Assembly: GCA_002309995.1 (NCBI GenBank)
Contig: DBYB01000064.1
Span: forward strand, 216-22,152
Reading direction: 5' to 3'
Length of the DNA: 21,937 bases
DNA from: Bacteroidales bacterium UBA1197
Lineage (GTDB): Bacteria > Bacteroidota > Bacteroidia > Bacteroidales > UBA932
The position numbers and the translations under genes were made by a program. The notes under the pieces were generated by a model. The model was given only the letters and a program-made list of their open reading frames with translations, did no database searches and was not told the origin of the DNA. Of this stretch, positions 16,069 through 21,937 are shown in pieces (position 1 is the first letter of the stretch; every line of letters starts with the position of its first letter).

Positions 16069-16928
16069 TATCCCAGATAGGATTTGAGGAGTTTGCTTGC
16101 AGAAGGTTTCTTGAGTTTGCGGATGGCCTTCTCCTTAATCTGACGCACGCGCTCGCGGGTGAGGTCGAGGCGCTCGCCTATCTCTTCCAGAGTCATCTCC
16201 TGGCAGCCGATGCCGAAGAAACTCTTGATGATCTCGCGCTCGCGCGGCGTGAGAATCTGCAGGGAGCGCTCGATTTCCGTGCTCAGGGACTCGTTCGTGA
16301 GACCCTTGTCGGCCATCGGGGAGTCCTCGTTGGGCAGGATGTCCAGCAGGGAGTTGTCCTCGCCCTCCACGAACGGGTCGTCCACGCTCACGTGGCGGCC
16401 GGAGACGCGCAGGGTATCGGCAATCTTGTCCTTGGGCACGTCGATCATCTCCGAGAGTTCCTCGGCCGACGGCTGACGCTCGTTCTCCTGTTCGAACTTG
16501 CCCAGAGCCTTGTTGATCTTGTTCAGCGAGCCCACCTGGTTGAGCGGCAGGCGCACGATACGGCTCTGCTCGGCCAGGGCCTGGAGTATGCTCTGGCGAA
16601 TCCACCACACTGCGTATGAGATGAATTTGAAGCCACGGGTCTCGTCGAATTTCTCGGCGGCCTTAATGAGGCCCAGATTGCCCTCATTGATGAGGTCGGG
16701 CAGGCTGAGGCCCTGGTTCTGATACTGCTTAGCAACGGAAACCACGAAGCGCAGGTTCGCGCGAGTGAGTTTCTCAAGGGCCGCCTGGTCGCCTTTGCGG
16801 ATGCGCTGGGCGAGTTCCACTTCCTCCTCGGGGCTCACCAGCTCCTCACGGCCTATTTCCTGAAGGTACTTGTCCAGCGAAGCGCTTTCGCGGTTGGTGA
16901 TGGACTTTGTAATCTTAAGCTGTCTCAT
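16068..16928 (-). CDS. rpoD: Primary sigma factor RpoD/SigA, short Bacteroidota form
   Basis: Housekeeping sigma factor of RNA polymerase, 286 residues. The start MRQLKITKSITNRESASLDK is the standard N-terminus of the Bacteroidota protein, which lacks the acidic region 1.1 of the Proteobacterial form. Region 2 contains RANLRFVVSVAKQYQNQG and FKFISYAVWWIRQSI. Region 3 lies at about 130-200. Region 4 has the helix-turn-helix TLEEIGERLDLTRERVRQIK near the C-terminus for -33 recognition. This is the factor expected to read the TTTG/TAnnTTTG promoters seen in this window. First gene of the rpoD-argS-ygiQ run. A terminator-like hairpin lies 31 bases upstream of its ATG, and I found no convincing promoter. 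Confidence 0.98.
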   Translation of the reverse strand: MRQLKITKSITNRESASLDKYLQEIGREELVSPEEEVELAQRIRKGDQAALEKLTRANLRFVVSVAKQYQNQGLSLPDLINEGNLGLIKAAEKFDETRGFKFISYAVWWIRQSILQALAEQSRIVRLPLNQVGSLNKINKALGKFEQENERQPSAEELSEMIDVPKDKIADTLRVSGRHVSVDDPFVEGEDNSLLDILPNEDSPMADKGLTNESLSTEIERSLQILTPREREIIKSFFGIGCQEMTLEEIGERLDLTRERVRQIKEKAIRKLKKPSASKLLKSYLG

Positions 16929-16958
16929 AGAGAATTCCTTTGTGTACCATATATACGG

Positions 16959-16999
16959 AAAAATCCGCCGCGAGTTTCACACCCCCGGCGGATTTTTTT
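16959..16999. terminator. Bidirectional terminator-like hairpin between rpoD and higB
   Basis: AAAAATCCGCCG (16959-16970) pairs perfectly over 12 bases with CGGCGGATTTTT (16986-16997), with a 15-base loop and T-runs on both strands. It sits in the gap between divergent genes, upstream of both rpoD and higB, where no terminator is expected. It may be the old end of the nhaA operon, left when higBA came in, or a leader element of rpoD. Confidence 0.75.
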
Positions 17000-17037
17000 A
17001 AACAAGTTTTTCTTTTTTAAAATTATCTTAAAAATAA

Positions 17038-17069
17038 TTTGGTTATAAATATTGTAATTCTTACCTTTG
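17038..17069 (+). promoter_or_regulatory. higBA promoter, almost touching the start codon
   Basis: TTTG (17038-17041), 20 bases, then TACCTTTG (17062-17069): a perfect Bacteroidota promoter. The higB ATG is at 17074, only 4 bases on, so the transcript should start at or within a few bases of the ATG. The region from 17000 to 17060 is very AT-rich. Confidence 0.75.
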
Positions 17070-17073
17070 TGCC

Positions 17074-17367
17074 ATGAGAGTGATTGCGATTTCCACTTTG
17101 AGAGAGTTCTGGGCCAAGCATCCGGATTGCGAACAGGCCTTGAAGGAGTGGTATGTGAAGACGGAAAGAGCCAATTGGAATTCTCTGAACGACATTCGGA
17201 ATGATTCCAATTCTGTGGATTATGTAAAGAATCAGCGGTATGTTTTCAACATAAAGGGAAACGATTATCGTCTGGTTGCAGCAATAAAATTTACTCCCAA
17301 GCTTGTGTACATCCGTTTTGTTGGAACACACGGCGAATACGACAGAATTGACGCATCAACCATATAG
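17074..17367 (+). CDS. higB: HigB-family toxin (type II toxin-antitoxin mRNA interferase)
   Basis: A 97-residue protein of the HigB group within the RelE/ParE superfamily; these toxins cut mRNA on the ribosome when not bound by antitoxin. Family landmarks include TLREFWAKHPDCEQALKEWY near the N-terminus, NQRYVFNIKGNDYRLV (about 52-67) and the C-terminal YIRFVGTHGEYDRID. The length is normal and the ATG gives the expected N-terminus. Toxin first, antitoxin second is the usual hig order. The antitoxin begins 11 bases after the stop. The gene is visibly more AT-rich than its neighbours and sits on the opposite strand from the genes around it, fitting horizontal arrival. Confidence 0.92.
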   Translation: MRVIAISTLREFWAKHPDCEQALKEWYVKTERANWNSLNDIRNDSNSVDYVKNQRYVFNIKGNDYRLVAAIKFTPKLVYIRFVGTHGEYDRIDASTI

Positions 17368-17371
17368 GAGG
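17366..17371 (+). promoter_or_regulatory. Strong Shine-Dalgarno site of higA
   Basis: AGGAGG overlaps the higB stop codon and lies 7 bases before the higA ATG, an ideal spacing. Good Shine-Dalgarno sites are uncommon in Bacteroidota and others in this window are weak, so this one stands out. Confidence 0.8.
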
Positions 17372-17378
17372 CAAGACT

Positions 17379-17744
17379 ATGGCACAGATTAAAGATGAAA
17401 AACAGTACAAGGCTATGATGGCCCGTATTGCCCAGCTGTTCTTTGAGACGGACGAAAACACGCCCGCCGACGATCCGCGTCTTCAAGAACTGGACCTTCT
17501 CTCGGCACTGGTCGAGGAGTACGAGAAGGAGCATTACCCGATTGAGGCGCCGACGCTCTCAGAAACTATGAACTCCCGTCTTTCTGAGAATAAATGGACC
17601 CAAAAGGAATTGGCTTCCATCCTGGGCATGACAGCCCCCAGACTCAGCGCCATCTTGAGCGGAAAAGCCAATCCAACCTACGAACAAGCGCGAACCATCT
17701 CAACGCGCCTAAACATTGATCCGGCAATTGTATTGGCTCTTTAG
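17379..17744 (+). CDS. higA: HigA-family antitoxin with XRE helix-turn-helix
   Basis: A 121-residue partner of HigB. The N-terminal half (about 1-60) is acidic and includes TPADDPRLQELDLLSALVEE and YEKEHYPI, typical of HigA proteins that wrap the toxin. The C-terminal half is an XRE/Cro-type DNA-binding domain with the helix-turn-helix at about 73-97 (KELASILGMTAPRLSAILSG). It should neutralise HigB and repress the shared promoter. Translation from a strong AGGAGG contrasts with the nearly leaderless toxin gene. A hairpin terminator follows at 17788. Confidence 0.93.
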   Translation: MAQIKDEKQYKAMMARIAQLFFETDENTPADDPRLQELDLLSALVEEYEKEHYPIEAPTLSETMNSRLSENKWTQKELASILGMTAPRLSAILSGKANPTYEQARTISTRLNIDPAIVLAL

Positions 17745-17787
17745 CCTTTACCCCGAGTCGGCGGAATCGCTGTCTGACGTTAAATAA

Positions 17788-17835
17788 TGCGGACTCGGCC
17801 GTTTCCGGAAGTGGCCGAGTCCGCACTTTCTTTAG
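17788..17835. terminator. Hairpin terminator between converging higA and nhaA
   Basis: TGCGGACTCGGCC (17788-17800) pairs perfectly over 13 bases with GGCCGAGTCCGCA (17813-17825). The 12-base loop contains the palindrome TTCCGGAA, and the T-rich CTTTCTTTAG follows on the plus strand. On the minus strand it is followed by TTATTTAA. It can end both higBA and the dnaN-exonuclease-nhaA transcript. The rest of 17745-17880 shows nothing else. Confidence 0.85.
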
Positions 17836-17880
17836 CTGGAGCTGCTTTCGCTTATTCGCAAATTGCGGCGGAAGAAAGAT

Positions 17881-19296
17881 TTAAGCTATCGCCTTTTTCT
17901 CCAGCTTGTTTACGAGGGTGATGAGGGCGCTGCCGAGGAGGCCGGCGCAGAGGGAGCCGAGGAGGACGGCTATTTTGCCGGCGTTGCGCAGGTGCTCGGT
18001 TACTTCCGGGAGGAGGTTGCCGAAGGAAAGGGTATCCACGAAAATGCTCATGGTGAATCCTATGCCGCCAAGGCAGGCTACGGCGAAGAACATCTTCCAG
18101 CTGGCGTGCTCTGGCATAGCTCCCACTTTCAGTTTGATGGCCAGCCAGCTGAACAGCGTGATGCCAATCGGTTTGCCAAGCAGGAGGCCGAGGAAGATAC
18201 CCATCGATACGCTGCCAAGCGCGGGATCGTACGCGAATATATTAAAGTAGGAGGCGTCTGTGATTTCCACGCCCGCGTTGGCAAGGGCGAAGATCGGCAT
18301 AATCAGGAAGTTAACCCAAGGAGTAAGGGCGTGCTCCACCCGGTAGCTCATATCCATCGTGCCGTGGGCGATGCTCTCCAGCTTGCGCAGGCAGTGCTTC
18401 TGAGGACCGTTGGGGAAGGGCTCGTGGTCCAGTCCCTCGTATTCATCAAGCTTGGCGATGTATCGGTTGCGCTTGCGCAGATACTGGGCGCGGTTGTAGC
18501 GGGATGTCGAGGGAATCAGGAAGGCCATCACCACTCCGGACATAGTGGAGTGGATGCCGCTGTAGTAGAAAAGGGCCCACACCAGAATGGCGTTGAAGAT
18601 ATAGGGGAACATATTCTTCTCGCCCATCTTCCTCAGGAACAGCGTGAAAATAATGATCAGCAGCGCAACCCCCAGCAGGTAGAAGTTGATGTTGCCGCCG
18701 TAGAATATGGCCACCACGAGAATTGCTATCAGGTCGTCCGCAATCGCGAGGGCCGTAAGGAATACCTTCAGCGATATCGGTACCTTCTTGTCGAGTACCG
18801 ACAGTATGCAAACCGCAAAGGCAATGTCGGTAGCCGTGGGAATGCCCCAGCCGCTGGCAGCCGCGGAGCCGTGGTTTACAAAGATATAGATGAGCGCCGG
18901 GGCCACCACTCCGCCGAACGCCGCAATGACCGGCAGCATAGCCTTCTTCACGCTCGACAGCTCCCCGTGCGCCACCTCGCGGCGTATCTCCAGCCCCACG
19001 GTAAAGAAGAAGACCACCATAAGGATGTCGTTGATGAACTTCTCAATTGTGAGGTCGCGGGGGAAGAAAAGGTTAACCGTGCCGTCGGGGCTCAGCAGAT
19101 GCACCCGCAGATTGGTCTCAAGGACGGCGTGATAAAAGTGCTTGGTGAACGGCAGGTTTGCCAGCAGCATCGCCACCACCACGCAGGCCAACAGAAGCAC
19201 ACCCTGGAACCAGGGCTGCCTGGACAGTCTCTCGCTGCGTTTGTTGAATGAAACTACACTCTTGTTCCAGGTGTAGACCGGAATCAGTTTTGCCAT
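17881..19296 (-). CDS. nhaA: Na+/H+ antiporter NhaA
   Basis: Inner-membrane antiporter that exports sodium in exchange for protons, for sodium and pH balance. 471 residues, longer than the roughly 390 of E. coli but usual in Bacteroidota, with an insertion around 283-320 that is hydrophilic and charged. Conserved motifs: FFFTVGLEIRRE (97-107), GWGIPTATDIAFA with Asp157, and ALAIADDLIAI with the ion-binding pair Asp187-Asp188, at the same spacing as E. coli Asp133, Asp163 and Asp164. About a dozen hydrophobic helices are visible. The start overlaps the exonuclease end by 13 bases, so it is the last gene of the dnaN operon. Confidence 0.96.
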   Translation of the reverse strand: MAKLIPVYTWNKSVVSFNKRSERLSRQPWFQGVLLLACVVVAMLLANLPFTKHFYHAVLETNLRVHLLSPDGTVNLFFPRDLTIEKFINDILMVVFFFTVGLEIRREVAHGELSSVKKAMLPVIAAFGGVVAPALIYIFVNHGSAAASGWGIPTATDIAFAVCILSVLDKKVPISLKVFLTALAIADDLIAILVVAIFYGGNINFYLLGVALLIIIFTLFLRKMGEKNMFPYIFNAILVWALFYYSGIHSTMSGVVMAFLIPSTSRYNRAQYLRKRNRYIAKLDEYEGLDHEPFPNGPQKHCLRKLESIAHGTMDMSYRVEHALTPWVNFLIMPIFALANAGVEITDASYFNIFAYDPALGSVSMGIFLGLLLGKPIGITLFSWLAIKLKVGAMPEHASWKMFFAVACLGGIGFTMSIFVDTLSFGNLLPEVTEHLRNAGKIAVLLGSLCAGLLGSALITLVNKLEKKAIA

Positions 19297-20114
19297 TTCC
19301 TGGCGAGTTTTTCCAACTTGAATTGTTCTTCCAGTTTCTCAAACTGACGCTTGGTGTCCAGTGAGAAGCTGCCCTGGCGTATCCATGCATAGTAAGAAGG
19401 GTCAGTATTGAAGACCTCACGGGCGGTCTTCCCCTTGTGCTTCCCGAAGTTGACCGTGGGCTCGCCTGCATCGTTGTACACGAGGCATCCGGAGAAATCG
19501 ACGTTCTTCTTGCCGGCGAAGGTGGCAAGATGGGCAACGTCGTTCTTCAGCTGGTCGGGATAGCGGTCGAGCTGGGCCTTGAGTACCTTGTAGGTTGCAA
19601 CGGTGTCGGCCTCGGCGGTATGGGCGTTTTCGAAATCATCGCCCCCGCAGTAGAAGCGGTAGGCTGCCCTGAGGTTGCGGGGCTCCATCGCGTGGAAGAT
19701 GTTCTGAACGTCCACCATACGCGGAGCGTGGAGGTCAACGTCAAGCCGCTTTCCGGCCTGCGCCACACGCTCGAACTCCTCTGCCAGCATTGGCAGGTCG
19801 AACTTCTGGGAGTTGAAGCCGGCGAGGTCGCTGCCACTAATCCAGGAGGCTATTTCCTCCGCCAGCTCAAAGAAGGTGGGACAGTCAACCAGCATATCGT
19901 CGGTAACTCCGTTGACGGCGGAAGCGCCGGGTTCGATGGGCCGCTGGCAGCCGCGCTCGTAATCCCAAGGCTTTATCTTCCAGGTCTTTATGCGCTCCTC
20001 TCCGCCCGGGAATATCTTCACGAAGCTGAGTTCGATAATGGAATTGACGGGAATAGAAAGCCCCGTGCTCTCTATATCGAAGAAGAGAAGGGGCTTCTGA
20101 AGATTGAGTTCCAT
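19284..20114 (-). CDS. DEDDh 3'-5' exonuclease, DnaQ-like, with DUF3820-like tail
   Basis: A 276-residue exonuclease of the DnaQ/epsilon superfamily. Exo I FFDIESTGL gives Asp13 and Glu15. Exo II is the FNSQKFDLPML segment with Asp106. Exo III ENAHTAEAD gives His165 and Asp170, making the full DEDDh set. The C-terminal part (about 219-262) holds VNFGKHKGKT and YYAWIRQGSFS, resembling the small DUF3820 domain. It could act as a proofreading subunit for DNA polymerase III or as a repair/RNA exonuclease. Lying 4 bases after dnaN and overlapping nhaA, it is clearly in one operon with the beta clamp, which favours a DNA replication role. It is not proven to be the replicative epsilon subunit, so no symbol is given. 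Confidence 0.92.
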   Translation of the reverse strand: MELNLQKPLLFFDIESTGLSIPVNSIIELSFVKIFPGGEERIKTWKIKPWDYERGCQRPIEPGASAVNGVTDDMLVDCPTFFELAEEIASWISGSDLAGFNSQKFDLPMLAEEFERVAQAGKRLDVDLHAPRMVDVQNIFHAMEPRNLRAAYRFYCGGDDFENAHTAEADTVATYKVLKAQLDRYPDQLKNDVAHLATFAGKKNVDFSGCLVYNDAGEPTVNFGKHKGKTAREVFNTDPSYYAWIRQGSFSLDTKRQFEKLEEQFKLEKLARKWQN

Positions 20115-20118
20115 ACTC

Positions 20119-21237
20119 TTAGGAAATCATTATCGGCATAAGGATGCCGCAGATCTTCTCGCTGGCTGCTTCCTCTTCCGAAGGAATAATCAGTGCGGCC
20201 CTGCGGGCGTCCATGAACTTCATTACGACGGTCTCGCAGTTCATATTGGCAAGAATCTCCACCAGGAAGGAGGACTTGAAGCCGATGGCGAGGCTGTCGC
20301 CGGCGTAATCGCACTCGATCTTCTCGTAGGCGGCCAATGCGAAGCCGAGGTCCTGCGCGGTAATCTCAAGCAGACCGGGAGTGAGGTTGAGCTTAACGTG
20401 GTTGGACGCCTTGTTGGCACATACGGAAACACGGCGCACGGTGTTGAGCAGCTGCGTCCTGTCTATGCGGAGAACGTTGGAATTGTTCTGGGGAATTACG
20501 TCGCGGTACTTGGGGTACTTGCCGACTATGAGGCGGCAGACCATCATCGTAGCGCCATAGTTGAACACCACGTTGCCTGCGTCGAAGAGCACTTCCACGT
20601 CGCCCTCGCCCTTTTCGAGAAGGGAACGGAGCACTGCGGCGGGTTTCTTATGGAGGATGAAGGAAGACTTCTGGGAGGCCTTCACGTCATCGGTGGTGTA
20701 GCAGATGAGCTTGTGAGAGTCGGAAGCCACCAGGGTGGTGCTGGCAGTGTCGATATCGAAGAAGATACCGTTCATTGCAGGACGCATCTCGTCGTCTGCG
20801 GTGGCGTAAATTGTTCCGCTGATGCCGTCGGCAAGGGACTGCGCGGGGAATACAACCTTCTCTGCATCCTCTCCTACGGTCTTGATCTCAGGATAGTCCG
20901 TGGCGGGGAAATAAGGGAGCGAGGAATTACCGTTGTTCCAGAGGCACTCGAAAGAGCCTTCTCCCTTGGTCTTGATGGTGAGGGGCTGGTCCGGCAGGGC
21001 CTTCAGGAGATCGATAATCTGGCGTGCCGGCACGGCAATGCTGCCGTCTTCCTTCACATCCACGGGGACGGAGGTACGAAGGGTGAGCTCCTGGTCGGAA
21101 GCCGTGATGTCGATCTTGCCGTCGCCGACGACGAAGAGGAAGTTTTCCAATATGGGAAGGGAGGTCTTGGCGGGGATTGCCTTGGATACGTTGAGGACGC
21201 CCTTCAGTAGTTCTGCGCTGGATACGATGAATTCCAT
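20119..21237 (-). CDS. dnaN: DNA polymerase III beta subunit (sliding clamp)
   Basis: Ring-shaped dimer that tethers polymerases and repair proteins to DNA. 372 residues, normal length, starting MEFIVSSAELLKGV. The three-domain clamp fold is recognisable: domain 1 with SKAIPAKTSLPILENFLF and the ASDQEL motif, a central domain with PAMNGIFFDI and ASDSHKL, and a third domain ending in the partner-binding C-terminus MPIMIS. First gene of a minus-strand operon with an exonuclease (4-base gap) and nhaA. A TAnnTTTG element lies 24 bases upstream. Neither dnaA nor recF is next to it, unlike the arrangement in many other phyla. Confidence 0.98.
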   Translation of the reverse strand: MEFIVSSAELLKGVLNVSKAIPAKTSLPILENFLFVVGDGKIDITASDQELTLRTSVPVDVKEDGSIAVPARQIIDLLKALPDQPLTIKTKGEGSFECLWNNGNSSLPYFPATDYPEIKTVGEDAEKVVFPAQSLADGISGTIYATADDEMRPAMNGIFFDIDTASTTLVASDSHKLICYTTDDVKASQKSSFILHKKPAAVLRSLLEKGEGDVEVLFDAGNVVFNYGATMMVCRLIVGKYPKYRDVIPQNNSNVLRIDRTQLLNTVRRVSVCANKASNHVKLNLTPGLLEITAQDLGFALAAYEKIECDYAGDSLAIGFKSSFLVEILANMNCETVVMKFMDARRAALIIPSEEEAASEKICGILMPIMIS

Positions 21238-21261
21238 ACTATTCTCTTATTATATATCGCA

Positions 21262-21269
21262 CAAAAATA
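21262..21269 (-). promoter_or_regulatory. -7 element for the dnaN operon
   Basis: Reads TATTTTTG on the minus strand, a perfect TAnnTTTG, ending 24 bases before the dnaN ATG. The expected -33 position carries only TGTG, so the match is partial. It shares a 101-base divergent gap with the htrA promoter. Confidence 0.5.
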
Positions 21270-21297
21270 ATAAATATTCGTGACATTTGGCACAGCT

Positions 21298-21330
21298 TTT
21301 GACTTTTTACTGCCCGGACTATTAATTTTA
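21298..21330 (+). promoter_or_regulatory. Likely promoter of htrA
   Basis: TTTG at 21298-21301, 21 bases, then TAATTTTA at 21323-21330 (one mismatch to TAnnTTTG). The htrA ATG at 21339 is only 8 bases further, so again little or no leader. Confidence 0.45.
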
Positions 21331-21338
21331 TCAGATAT

Positions 21339-21937
21339 ATGGGAAAAAATTTCTTTACAGTATTGGCTTCGGTGCTCCTGAGCGGCATTACCGCCTATGG
21401 AATCGTCAAAGCGGCGACGCCCACCGAACAGTCTGCTCCCGTGTACAACGAGCAGGGCGAGGTTATTAACACTGTCAATTTGTCAGTCTCCGATTATCCC
21501 GATTTCACATATGCGGCGGAGCACGCGGTAGAGGCGGTCGTTTACGTTAAAGTCACCGTCAAGTACCAGCAGCAGTACTATATGATCGACCCGTTCTTCC
21601 GCTTCTTCTTCGGCGACGAGAACCAGCCCCAGTCCCGCGAGCAGGAGCGCCAGGGCAGCGGCTCAGGCGTCATCATCCGCCCCGACGGCTACATCGTGAC
21701 CAACAACCACGTGGTGCAGAACGCCACCAAGATAGAGGTCAAGCTCAACAATAACAAGACCTACGAGGCAACGGTCATCGGCACCGATCCCGCCACCGAC
21801 GTGGCTCTCATCAAGATCGACGCCGCCGGCCTGCCTACGCTGAACTTCGCCGACTCCGACAAACTGCGTCTGGGCGAGTGGGTGCTGGCCATCGGCTCCC
21901 CGCTGGGCGAGGAACTCCGCTCCACCATCACCGCCGG
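21339..21937 (+). CDS. htrA: HtrA/DegP-family periplasmic serine protease, 3'-truncated by the window edge
   Basis: Envelope protease and chaperone that degrades misfolded periplasmic proteins. 199 complete codons are present. Residues 1-26 (MGKNFFTVLASVLLSGITAY and on) form a signal sequence or membrane anchor. The trypsin-like domain begins around 60 (AAEHAVEAVVYVKV), with the family's FFRFFFGDE stretch at about 85-93. The catalytic His124 is in TNNHVV and Asp154 in DPATDVALIKI; the catalytic Ser (GNSGG) and the PDZ domains lie beyond the window. The start is chosen because it gives the signal sequence and sits just after a promoter. It is divergent from dnaN. Confidence 0.95.
   Translation, partial: MGKNFFTVLASVLLSGITAYGIVKAATPTEQSAPVYNEQGEVINTVNLSVSDYPDFTYAAEHAVEAVVYVKVTVKYQQQYYMIDPFFRFFFGDENQPQSREQERQGSGSGVIIRPDGYIVTNNHVVQNATKIEVKLNNNKTYEATVIGTDPATDVALIKIDAAGLPTLNFADSDKLRLGEWVLAIGSPLGEELRSTITA

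Overview
The window comes from a Bacteroidales-type member of the Bacteroidota with fairly high GC. Three things support this: a short primary sigma factor without region 1.1, near-identical to the Bacteroides type; promoters of the Bacteroidota form TTTG-N20-TAnnTTTG upstream of several genes; and the types of YgiQ, HigBA and acyltransferase present. I cannot place it to genus. A Rikenellaceae-like or RC9-like gut lineage would fit, but that is a guess. Nearly all of the window is coding, and no gap between genes reaches 300 bases.

Left part, plus strand (1-5841): the 3' end of polA, then a very tight run. An ECF-type sigma factor ORF overlaps polA and continues without a stop into a secreted GH36 alpha-galactosidase. 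rsmG overlaps that by ATGA. rpmH follows from its own promoter inside the end of rsmG, then tRNA-Val(TAC) and a strong hairpin terminator.

Middle (5894-12397): a minus-strand MMPL/RND exporter with a large, repeat-rich extracytoplasmic region sits divergent from a family-2-like glycosyltransferase. The glycosyltransferase converges on a Tat-exported metallophosphoesterase, which is divergent from a membrane-bound PlsC-like acyltransferase.

Right part, minus strand (12401-16928): rpoD, argS and ygiQ form an overlapping operon (rpoD > argS > ygiQ). ygiQ carries an in-frame 80-codon insertion made of palindromic, dispersed-repeat-like DNA. A plus-strand higBA toxin-antitoxin cassette lies between hairpins, separating rpoD from a second minus-strand operon: dnaN (beta clamp) > DEDDh exonuclease > nhaA. 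An HtrA/DegP protease starts divergently from dnaN and runs off the window.

By theme, the window is housekeeping DNA (replication, repair, translation, primary transcription) plus envelope functions, with one accessory cassette (higBA). The most unusual points are the sigma-alpha-galactosidase fused frame, the coding palindromic element in ygiQ, the array of predicted Bacteroidota O-glycosylation motifs in the MMPL exporter, a PolA whose proofreading site is gone, and promoters placed so close to start codons that transcripts should be almost leaderless.
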